From the NCBI RefSeq assembly GCF_001506075.1, contig NZ_KQ947475.1, forward strand, positions 1,370,154-1,434,153: 64,000 nucleotides of DNA, read 5' to 3'. Each line of letters begins with the position of its first letter. Position 1 is the stretch's first letter. The notes beneath the pieces were generated by a model, which saw only the letters and a program-made list of their open reading frames with translations, made no database searches and had not been told where the DNA came from. The position numbers were made by a program, and so were the translations under genes. Positions 18,484 to 28,400 of this stretch are shown here, in pieces. The DNA comes from Vibrio sp. MEBiC08052 (GTDB lineage: Bacteria > Pseudomonadota > Gammaproteobacteria > Enterobacterales > Vibrionaceae).

Positions 18484-20559
18484 TTAGAACTGGTAGTCAG
18501 CTATGATACCAAATGTCCGTGGGGCACCGATTTCATAAAGATCGTTCTTATGGCGTAAAACATAGTCTTCGTCGGTCACGTTTTTCACATAAGCGCGAAT
18601 CGTGAAGTTATCTGCAGCGTAACCGGCATTCAAATTCAGCACAGTGTAGTCACCGGCCGAATTGCTTTCGGTATTGGCTAAGTCCGTATAATAGTCGGAA
18701 ACATAGTTAACCCGGGCACCGAAGAACAAGCCTGAATTTAAGTGTTGTGTAAACCCTAATCCGGCGGAGAGGTCCGGCGCATAGCTAAACTCTTTGCCAC
18801 TGAGGTTTTCTGTAGTACCGCCCGGCCCTTGCGTTACTTCTGTTTTCAATAAACCCACAAACGCAAAAACATCTAAGCCGGAGTCGAACCAGTAGGTGGT
18901 TTCAACTTCAGTGCCATAGGTTTTGCCTTTCGGGATATTGGCAACGTAGTTGTCCAGTCTGCTGCCGCTGTCACCATAAACAACCGTATGGTAGTTATCA
19001 TAGTTGTTATAGAAGAGGTTGGCGTTGACCCCCAGTTTTTTATCGAGGAAGGTTGAACGTGAGCTCAGCTCGTAAGTCCACACTTCTTCTTGTTGAAACC
19101 GGAAGAGCTCTTGCTTGTACTCGTTATAACCAATCCCGCCGGCGTTGTAGCCTTTGCGCGCCGTCAGTCCGAGGGTTGAGTTGTCAGACACTTCATAAGT
19201 GACACCGATTTTAGGCAGCAAAATGTTGTTATCATCATCTGCTTTAAAGTCAATCGGGTACTTTTCATGATCAAAATCGCGCTTGAGGTCATCCCGCTCG
19301 TAGCGTGCGCCAAGGAGCAGTCCCCATTTCGGGGTCAGTTTGATTTTAGAATCAAAGTAAATCGCATACGTGTGAGTTTTATCGGCACGCTTGAGTGAGT
19401 CGGTCTGCGTATCCTGATCTTTGGAATAACTGCTGAGACCGACAATCGCGCTGTATTTTTCGTCCTGAGAGTTATAAGACAGCTTCGCTTCGGCGGTATA
19501 GTTTTCCTCGTCGATATCCCCCCACCAATCTGTCTTCGGATAAGCTGTAAATTTGGTTGAGTAGTCACGTCTTGCAAGCAGTACATCCGCTTTCAGTTCG
19601 TCATTAATCAGGTAAGCCACATCAAGATTCACGTTCCAGCTGTTTGTTTCCTGACGACGTGTACCGTTTGAATCGGTGTATTCATACTTACCTTCTTCAG
19701 AAACCAGGTTGGTGTACTGACCTTTTTCACGACGACTGGCAACCGTCAGTTTGGCCGTGAGTTTGTCTGAGCCATACGGTTTAAACAGTAATTTACCCCG
19801 GATATTATGAGATTCAATTTCAGAAGGGTCCCAAGGATACTGGTCATTATTCGGTAACGAATAGTCAATCGGCGTGTTGCCTTTAGTGCCTTCAGCCGCA
19901 AGGCGGAATGCGAGTTTATCTGCAACGATCGGTGCTGAAACAACACCGGCTAAATGGTATTTGTCATCTTCGTTTTCGTAACCCGCACGCACTTTGCTTT
20001 CCGTATAAAACGTTGGATCTTTGGTTTTGATCACCACCGCGCCACCGATACTGTTGCGTCCTTGGTTGGTGGATTGAGGGCCTTTATAAACTTCGACTTG
20101 TTCCGTGTCCCATAAGCCTGCTTTACCGAAAGCTTCTCCCGTCCATGACTCAGACACACCATCAACGGTGGTGTTGACGCGCGGAGTCGCCCCCGTCATG
20201 TATGACAGGAATCCGTCTCCGGCACCACCCCGGCCATCAACACCCCGAATGTGCGGCATCCCTGACGGTGCATTCAGTACGTTAGGAACGCGATCCAGCA
20301 AATCATAGTAGTTTTGGTTTTCACCGTTATCTGCATCTTCGGTGAAAACAGTGACCGAACTGGTGTTCTCCGCCAACGTTCCCCCCAGTTTTTCGCCATG
20401 TACAACAATCGTTTCCGGGTTTTGTACATTGCTCTGTTGCCGGCTTTTTTCAGCATAAGTACTCGTGCTTACTCCCAAGCATATCAAACTGATCATGGTG
20501 GAAAGTATGTTCCTCACATGACGACTAGAATTACCACTGTTTAAATCCATGGGCTTCAT
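18484..20559 (-). CDS. TonB-dependent outer-membrane ferric-siderophore receptor
   Basis: This 691-residue outer-membrane gated barrel takes up iron-loaded siderophore using TonB energy. A signal peptide (about 1-36, ending STYA) precedes the TonB-box region and the plug domain. Plug landmarks are DLLDRVPNV, VEVYKGPQSTNQGRNSIGGA and VVIKTKDP. The beta barrel ends in the typical C-terminal aromatic strand FGIIADYQF. It is divergent from the esterase-NRPS operon and shares a Fur-box-bearing promoter region with it. Its likely ligand is therefore the catecholate made here, the role of FvtA for vanchrobactin. That ligand assignment is inference from location. Confidence 0.9.
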   Translation of the reverse strand: MKPMDLNSGNSSRHVRNILSTMISLICLGVSTSTYAEKSRQQSNVQNPETIVVHGEKLGGTLAENTSSVTVFTEDADNGENQNYYDLLDRVPNVLNAPSGMPHIRGVDGRGGAGDGFLSYMTGATPRVNTTVDGVSESWTGEAFGKAGLWDTEQVEVYKGPQSTNQGRNSIGGAVVIKTKDPTFYTESKVRAGYENEDDKYHLAGVVSAPIVADKLAFRLAAEGTKGNTPIDYSLPNNDQYPWDPSEIESHNIRGKLLFKPYGSDKLTAKLTVASRREKGQYTNLVSEEGKYEYTDSNGTRRQETNSWNVNLDVAYLINDELKADVLLARRDYSTKFTAYPKTDWWGDIDEENYTAEAKLSYNSQDEKYSAIVGLSSYSKDQDTQTDSLKRADKTHTYAIYFDSKIKLTPKWGLLLGARYERDDLKRDFDHEKYPIDFKADDDNNILLPKIGVTYEVSDNSTLGLTARKGYNAGGIGYNEYKQELFRFQQEEVWTYELSSRSTFLDKKLGVNANLFYNNYDNYHTVVYGDSGSRLDNYVANIPKGKTYGTEVETTYWFDSGLDVFAFVGLLKTEVTQGPGGTTENLSGKEFSYAPDLSAGLGFTQHLNSGLFFGARVNYVSDYYTDLANTESNSAGDYTVLNLNAGYAADNFTIRAYVKNVTDEDYVLRHKNDLYEIGAPRTFGIIADYQF

Positions 20560-20641
20560 GATTTAAGAAATCCTTTAAAAATTTGAAAAATATTTGATGT
20601 CGCAACCAATTTTATGCAAAGTTGTTGCGGGTGGTTATGGT

Positions 20642-20663
20642 AATGATAATTATTATTATTTAC
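20642..20663. promoter_or_regulatory. Fur box between the receptor and esterase-NRPS operons
   Basis: AATGATAATTATTATTATTT matches the Fur consensus (GATAATGATAATCATTATC) closely in its left two-thirds. It lies about 85 bp before the receptor start and 80 bp before the esterase start, where it could repress both divergent operons when iron is plentiful. Confidence 0.75.
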
Positions 20664-20741
20664 AATAATGAATCAGGTAAATTTGTGCCACTTGATCAAT
20701 TTTTCTGTGAATGAGTATGTGGCTGATAAATCGGAACAGTT

Positions 20742-22121
20742 ATGGTTGTTGAAAATACCCAAGGACAAGAGCAACAAAGTATTGCCCGCGTTTGCAATTG
20801 TCTCACCAGAGACAATTGCAATATCGGGGATGAAAGATGGTGGCAAATCATTTGCTCGGAAGGCACGCCAGTCGTGGCTGCTGTGACTGGTGAATATGCA
20901 GATGTGGTCTTTCTTTGGCGTGAGTTTCCGCCACAGAAAGACGCGGCAGCGACTCAAGCTGTGTACATTGATATCAACGGGGTAACCGATCATCACAGCT
21001 TCAATATGGCTCAGCTTACCCGGATAGCCGGTACGGATGTGTGGTTCTATGTCGCTGCAATTCCGCTGACTTGGCGTGGTGGTTATGCATTTATTCCTGT
21101 GCCCTCAGCTTTGGTTCAGCCCGATTATGCGGGGAACTACAGCGAGAAAAGACAACAGCACCGTCAATGGCTACAGCAGATATTTCCGCTCAGTTGTCGT
21201 GATCAACTGAACCCGAACGGGCTCACACATTGCGCTTGGGGGAGCGCCAAAACGCCGCTGCATATGCCGGATGCACCACTGCAACCCCAGTGGCAACCGT
21301 TTGATAAGCTTGGCGGGAAAAGTGTCGCCAAGGCAACTTACACCATCGATTGGCAGAGTGAAATGTTGAACGACAGCCGCAGGGTCTGGCTTTATTCCAC
21401 CGCTTCCTCTGAGCCGCAAGTTTTATCTAAACAACACGTTGCTGCTGAACAGCCATTTTCCCCGGAACAACCGGCATTACCGGTGGTTTTGCTGCTTGAT
21501 GGCCGGTTTTGGTCAGAGTCGCTGCCGATTTACGATGCACTGTCATGTGCCACCCAAGAAGGCGTATTACCGCCAGCCGTCTATGTGCTGATTGATGAAG
21601 TTGACGGACGCCGGCGTCATGATGATCTGAGCTGTAACGCGACGTTTTGGCAGGCAATCATGCAAGAACTGTTTCCTGTGATTGCTCACTATTTCACGCT
21701 CAGCAACGATCCGCAGCAAACTGTCGTGGTCGGCCAGAGTCTGGGTGGGTTAGCGGCCATGTTCGCCGCGCTCAACTGGCCTGAACGGTTTGGCTCGGTG
21801 GTGTGTCAGTCCGGTTCATTCTGGTGGCCGGATTTTTCAATCGTCAAACCTCCCGGTGACTACGTCGCCCCTGAATCGCCTCATCTGCTGAGTGAAATGA
21901 GCCGACAGGTGCATGACGGGTTGGGGCGTCGTGCCGGTCTAAACATCTTCATGGAAGTCGGCAGTGGCGAAGATATCATGATTGACCTCAGTCAGGATAT
22001 GTACTGCCAACTCGCTTCTCAACAACACAATATTCAATACCGAGTCTTCGAGGGGGGCCATGAACGCTTATGTTGGCGTGGTGGCATCATCGATGGCCTC
22101 TCTTACATCTTCTCATTGTGA
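20742..22121 (+). CDS. Fes/IroD-type ferric-enterobactin-like esterase
   Basis: This 459-residue cytoplasmic alpha/beta hydrolase cuts the serine-ester backbone of ferric trilactone siderophores to release iron. The N-terminal domain shows the Fes-like WRGGYAFIPVP and GTDVWFYV. The catalytic domain has LLLDGRFW, the nucleophile elbow VVGQSLGG (Ser333), SGSFWWPD and a C-terminal GGHERLCWRGG that supplies the histidine. No signal peptide is present, so it acts after import. Its presence implies that the final product contains ester bonds, as in a cyclic or linear tri-serine ester. An odd 13-bp perfect palindrome lies within codons 17-27. The gene is first in the operon with the MbtH-like gene and the NRPS. 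Confidence 0.9.
   Translation: MVVENTQGQEQQSIARVCNCLTRDNCNIGDERWWQIICSEGTPVVAAVTGEYADVVFLWREFPPQKDAAATQAVYIDINGVTDHHSFNMAQLTRIAGTDVWFYVAAIPLTWRGGYAFIPVPSALVQPDYAGNYSEKRQQHRQWLQQIFPLSCRDQLNPNGLTHCAWGSAKTPLHMPDAPLQPQWQPFDKLGGKSVAKATYTIDWQSEMLNDSRRVWLYSTASSEPQVLSKQHVAAEQPFSPEQPALPVVLLLDGRFWSESLPIYDALSCATQEGVLPPAVYVLIDEVDGRRRHDDLSCNATFWQAIMQELFPVIAHYFTLSNDPQQTVVVGQSLGGLAAMFAALNWPERFGSVVCQSGSFWWPDFSIVKPPGDYVAPESPHLLSEMSRQVHDGLGRRAGLNIFMEVGSGEDIMIDLSQDMYCQLASQQHNIQYRVFEGGHERLCWRGGIIDGLSYIFSL
20792..20821. repeat. Perfect 13-bp inverted repeat inside the start of the esterase gene
   Basis: TTGCAATTGTCTC at 20792-20804 and its exact complement at 20809-20821 flank the loop ACCA. The transcript would form a strong hairpin about 50 bases after the start codon. 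No T run follows, so it is not a standard terminator. Confidence 0.6.
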
Positions 22122-22150
22122 GTTTTTATTCAGCCTAAGCGGAGTCAGAT

Positions 22151-22345
22151 ATGTCAGAACAATACGTTAACCCTTTTGATGATCCTGAAAATCAGTTTCT
22201 TGTCCTGATCAACCAATGCGGTCAGTACAGCCTGTGGCCTGAGTTTAAACAGGCGCCTTCCGGTTGGAAAAATACGTTCGGGCCCAGTGATAAACAGCGC
22301 TGCATCGCATACATCGAAGCCCATTGGCAAGACATCCGGGTATAG
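22151..22345 (+). CDS. MbtH-like NRPS accessory protein
   Basis: This 64-residue protein carries the family hallmarks: NPFDDPENQFLVL, the tryptophans of YSLWPEF and PSGWKNTFGP, and the closing YIEAHWQDIR. MbtH-like proteins bind NRPS adenylation domains and are often needed for their solubility and activity. It lies directly before the NRPS gene in the same operon, like ybdZ next to entF in E. coli, so the partner is almost certainly the NRPS that follows. Confidence 0.95.
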   Translation: MSEQYVNPFDDPENQFLVLINQCGQYSLWPEFKQAPSGWKNTFGPSDKQRCIAYIEAHWQDIRV

Positions 22346-22409
22346 CCGGCACCTCAAGACGATAAAAAGAACCAGAAAAAACACGTGATTATTTTTAAGG
22401 AATGGACGA

Positions 22410-25400
22410 ATGAAAGACCATCGGGTACCAGAAGAACTATATGATCTGACTGGTACGCAGCAGGGGATTTGGTTCGGGCAGCAAGTGATGCCCAGACCTG
22501 AAGCATTTAATGTAGCCCATTATACCGAGATTGACGGAGCGATTGATTTAGAATGCTTCACGCAAGCGGTCAATCGTGGTGTCGCAGCCGCTGACTCGCT
22601 GCATCAGCAATATGTAGAAACAGACGGAACTGTCAAACAGGGCAGCCATGGGGGCAGATTAGGGCAAGATGTCTTGGAAATCATGGACTTTTCCCAGTCG
22701 GCATTTGCTGATGAATCAGCGCTGGCATGGATGCAAGCCGACCTTGCGACACCGATTGATCTGCAAGGGGACTCTCCAAGATACCGCCACTGTCTGATCA
22801 ATGTCGGTACATCGGGTAAACCGGCGTGGCTCTGGTATCAGCGCTATCATCATATTGATGTGGATGGCTTTAGTTTTAATGCAATCACACAGTATATCGT
22901 CAGTGAATACAACCGGTTAACAGCGGGGACAGCCGCACCGGTGCCGTTTACCCCGTTTCAAGACGTAATTGCCGAACATCAGCAATTTTATCAGTCTGAG
23001 CAGTTTCAAACCGCGCGCAGCTTTTGGCAGCAAACCGCGAGTCAGCTGCCTGAGATGATTTCGTTAGTCACCGGCGGACACCAAACCTTAGCCACCGGCG
23101 TCGAGAGATTCAGCATTAATCTGGCGGGCGGGGCATGGCTTTACCGGGGAGGGAATCAAGTGCTCCCTTCAGAGTTTGCCATGGCGTTGGTTTTTGCCTA
23201 CCTCCATTTAGTTTCAGGTGAGCACCGCCTGTGTGTCGGCTTTCCGTTTATGCGCCGCATGGGAAGCGCGGCAGCCAGTTCGACCGGCGCGGTGGTCAAT
23301 GTGCTGCCGTTGACGCTGGAAGTTGAGCCCGAGATGACCCTCTCTGATGTCGCCCGGGCGATGAACAAGGTCATTCGTCAGACCCGCCGTCATCAAATGT
23401 ATGATGCTGAACAAATCCAGCGGGATTCGGGCAGAGTCGGACAACCCTTGTACGGGCCGCTGCTGAACTACAAACCCTTTGAAGAAACAATCAATCTGGC
23501 TGGCACGACAGGCCGTACTCACATTCTTTCAGCAGGCCCGATTGACGACATTGAATTCTCTCCGCAACTCAGGGATGACCAACTGCACCTCACACTGACC
23601 GCCAATGCCGGGAAATACTCACAACAGTCACTGGCTCTGCATGGTCAGCGTTTTGCTCATATGGTCGGGCAGATTACCCGCAACCCGGATATACCGCTCC
23701 ATGCACTGGAGATCATGCCTGCCAGTGAACAACAGCAGATAATGCAGTGGTCAACCGGAACCGTACTTGAAGACTGGCAGCAACAGGGGAGCGTGCTCGC
23801 GGTATTTGCGCGTCAGGTCAAACAAAAGCCTGACGCAGTTGCTTTAAGCTTTGCCGGGCAGCGCTGGACATTCGCCCAGCTTGATCAGACGATCGACAAG
23901 CGAGCGCAGCAGATGCACGCCTTAGGCGCAGACAAAGGCGATATCATCGGGGTTGCTTTGCCGCGTAGCGCGGAAACCATCATCACGATGCTGGCGATTC
24001 TTCGTATCGGTGCGGTCTACCTGCCGATTGATCTGGCCTATCCTCAGGAGCGGATCGAAACCATTTTAACGCAAGCCCGGCCAAAGCACGTGATTGTCGG
24101 GCAGCCAGAGACACTGTCGTGGTACCACTTAACGTCTTGCATCTCGCTGAATGAGCTTGCCAGCCAGCAGGTGACCGAACGGGTAAGCCTTGAGATTGCC
24201 CCTGCTGATGTGGCCTATATCGTCTTTACCTCCGGCTCGACCGGGACACCCAAAGGCGTGATGAACACCCACGGAGCGTTGCTCAATTTATTGCTTTCGC
24301 ACCAGCACTCTGTTTTTGCCAAGACGATCCGGCACCTTGCTACGCAACAACAATGTGCTGCGCACGACGTGCAGGTTCGGGCGGCACATACCACATCGTT
24401 CTCATTTGACGCATCCTGGGAACAAGTGCTTTGGATGCTGTGTGGGCATTCCCTTTACCTGTACGACGATGAGCAGCGTAGAGATGCCTGTGAGCTGAGC
24501 GAAAAAGTCGCCCGCGATCAGATCAATGCTTTGGATCTGCCGCCTTCGCTGTTGAGTCAAATGCTCGATAACGGACTGATGGAAGCTGACCATGTCCCTT
24601 CACTGGTGCTGATCGGCAGTGAAGCTGTGCCTGAGCAACTCTGGTCAAGGCTCAAAACCTACCCGGATTTGCTGGTTGAGAACTGCTACGGGCCGACCGA
24701 GTTTACCGTTGATGCGGTGAGTGCATCACTCTGCGCGGACGACACACCGGTGATCGGTCGCCCCATCTTAAACGCCACAGCTTATGTGTTCGATCAGCAG
24801 TTGAATCCGGTGGCCGTTGGTCGCGTCGGTGAGTTGTATCTGGCAGGCGCAGGACTGGCAAAAGGTTATTTAAACCAAGCCGGTATGACAGCAGAGCGAT
24901 TTGTGGCAAACCCGTTTGAAGACGGACAAATCATGTACCGGACCGGTGACTTGGTGAAATGGCGTGATAACGGTCAGCTGGACTTTATCGGCCGCAGCGA
25001 TGACCAAGTCAAAATTCGGGGGTTCCGGATTGAACTGGGGGATGTTGAAAGCGCTGTGAATGCGATTGAAGGGGTTGACACGACGGTGGTTATTGCTGAG
25101 CGCCACGGAGAATCACACCGACTGATTGCCTACTGCACCTTGGTTAATCACGCCCGGGCGCTGCTTGATGAGCAAACCTTATTGACCCAAATTGCCGCGA
25201 CGCTCCCCGAATATATGGTACCTGCTGCGGTGGTGATCATGGCGCAGTTTCCCCTCAATGTGAATGGCAAAATTGACCGAAAGTCACTGCCTGAACCGAC
25301 GATTGTGTCTGGCAATACATGGGTGGCTCCGACCAATCCTGAAGAGCAGGTGCTGTGTGATGCGGTGGCTGAGTTGCTCGGTGTGGATCAAGTCGGCATT

Positions 25401-28400
25401 GCCGATGACTTTTTTGCCTTGGGGGGCGACAGTATTTCTGCCATGGGGCTGGGGACATTACTGAGAAAGTCCGGTTATGAACTGCGTCCCAGAGACATAT
25501 TCTCAGCACGTCAGTTAGGCGTGATGGCTGAGTCGATGAAACCCCTGCGTCGTCACGTGGCACAGAAACAGGACGGAGAGATTCAGCCGCTGCCGATGTG
25601 GCGTTGGTTCGAAGAAACTTTTGCCGAAAATACCCGTTATGTACAAGGCGTCTTTGTTGCGATTGAATCAGAGATTACTTTGCATCATCTTCAGGCCGGA
25701 TTGAAACAACTGGTTGCCAATCACTCGGTTTGCCGACTGATCAAGCAAGATGCGCGTTATCGGATTGAGTCAATCGATAAGTTAGCGGTTGAGTCTTGGA
25801 TTGAAACACGCCAAGTGGACGAACTCGAACTCGCTGATTTAGACGGCGTTTTTGAACAGGTCAGTCAAAGGTTATCACCGGGCAGTGCGATGCTCCGGCT
25901 GGTCAATCTTCGCGATCATGCCGGGCGCAATGGGCTGATGATTCTTGCTCACCACTTGATCATTGACGGTGTCTCATGGCGCATTCTGTTACCGCAGTTA
26001 AAAACCGTCGTCCGTGCCCAAGTCAACCAAGTCAATGCAGCGCTAACACCGGAAGTCACGGGGATCAATTCGTGGTCGCAAGCACTTTATCAACATTTGC
26101 CCCGGCTGACTCAGCAAGCACAAGATTGGATTGCGCAGCAATCGCGTCATATTGAGCCACTCAAACCGCAAGCGGAACCGGGGCGTGTGGTTCAGCGCCG
26201 GGTGATGCTACCGGCAGCGCTGACCCAAAACATACTCAGTTACTGCCAGGATGCTCAGGCTATCGATGTTGATGAACTGTTGATTGCAGCGGTCACTTCA
26301 GCGCTGGGTCAGTGTTATCAAAAAGAAGCGATCAGGCTGTATTTAGAGTCTCACGGCCGCGAAGAATTTGATGCTTCACTCAACCTCAGTCAAACCTTAG
26401 GCTGGTTTACCACTGAATTCCCGTTAGTCATCGAGCTGCCCCAAGACGGTGAAGTATCAGCATTACTCAAACAGGTTAAGCAACCAAAGCGCAGTGTCAC
26501 AGACCGGGGATTGGGCTACATGGCACTCCGGTATTTAGACAACTCGTATCGCGAGACACTCACTGCGTTATCTCAACGCAATCAGGCGTCGCTATTGCTG
26601 AATTATCTCGGCCGGTTTGAGCAGTCTCCGGGAACGTGGTCACCGATCAGCCGGGCGGGCAAGTTTGCCGACACGTTTGCGGTTTCGCTCAACAGCGATA
26701 ACGCGCTGTTACATCCGCTGGAACTGAATATTTTTGTCGATGAAAGTGATCATGAACCGAGGCTTGCTCTCAACTGGGCGTGGAATGAGGCGCAATTCAG
26801 CCATGATGAGATCAATGCGATTTGTGAGCGAATCACGCTGCAACTTGAAGCAATTCTACACTGGTTGCGTGAGCAACCCACACCCCAAGTGATGCTGCGG
26901 GTTCCGGCTGAATATACTGAAACCGGCATCTCTCTTCACGACGCAGCAGCACTATCGAATCGTTTTGGCGCTGTCAGCGATATTCTGCCTGCCTTGCCGC
27001 TGCAAGAAGGGTTGTTGTTCCAGTCGCAGTTGGGCGATGAGAATAGCAATTACAACTCAACCACCCGACTGACTTTTCAGGGGGAGGTTAATCCACAGCA
27101 AGTTCAGCGAGCTTTGAATGCGGTGATCGCACGTCATCCGCAATTACTGGCTCAATTCGACAGCTCAGTTTTAGGCCGGACGGTGCAGTTGATTCCTCAA
27201 ACCAGTACGCCTTGGCCGTTGGTGTGTGTGGATATCCGTAAAGAGAGCGATCAACAGCAACAGGCGTATCTTGGCCATGCTGAACAGCAAGCGCTGGTTC
27301 GCCAGTTTGACCTCAATGATCCCAATGAATCGTTGCTCGGTGCGATGTTGATTCATCATGGCGAAGCACAAAGCACGCTGTTTATTTCAGCGCATCATTT
27401 GGTTGTCGATGGTTGGTCAACGCCTATCCTACTTGGTGATTTCCTGAGCGCGTATGTCAAAGAAAACCAGCGTTTGCCTCCGTTATCGGCTCGTTATGCG
27501 GATGTCGTCCACCAGTTGAAACAACGTGATAAAACGCAAGCACAAGCGCTTTGGCAGGATGTTTTGCAAGACGTGACACCGACTATTGCATTCGAAGATG
27601 TGCCGGTAGAAGCGTGTGTCAAAGAGTATGAGCTGATTATTGACGCGGCAAAAACGCAGCAACTCAGTCAACGGTTGAGTGCTTATGGTTTAACGATCAA
27701 CGCACTGATGCAGGGGATTTGGTCATGTATTCTGGGGAGCATGACCGGGCGGGAAGATGTGGTCTTCGGGACGCCAATCTCAGGGCGGTTCGGACGGGTT
27801 AAAGGTATTGATGAACATATCGGTTTGTTCAGTAATACCATACCGGTGCGAATGAAACTTCATGCCAGACAGAGCCTGTTGGAACAGTTGCAGGCGCATC
27901 AGGCCACGCAGATCCAACTGCTTGAACATGATGAACTTGGTTTGGGTGAAATTCAGCAGTTAGCCGGGGGAGAGACGTTATTCGATACTTTGCTGGTGGT
28001 GGAAAATTACCCTGACCACTCGCAATGGTACAGTCAGGATTATCAGGGCGCTAAGCTGACCGATATTCACAATCGTGGTTATACCCACTATCCATTGACG
28101 ATTCTGGTGCTCCCCGGTGAGCAAATTCATGTGCTGTTTGAGTACCGGGATACCGTCGGGATTGCGCAGCAAGTGATGCAGCGCTTTGAAAAACTGCTGC
28201 AAGCCGTGATTGATACCCCTGAAATCCCCCTGGCGCAACTCGATTTACGTTTGGCGGCTGAAATCGCGCTTCAGAAACGTGTCAATCAGACGCAGTCTGA
28301 AGTGGGTCATCACACGCTGCGTTCACTGATGGCTGATCAGGCGGCGCGGACGCCGGAACAGATTGCACTGATCGACAGTGACAACCGTTTGAGTTACCAA

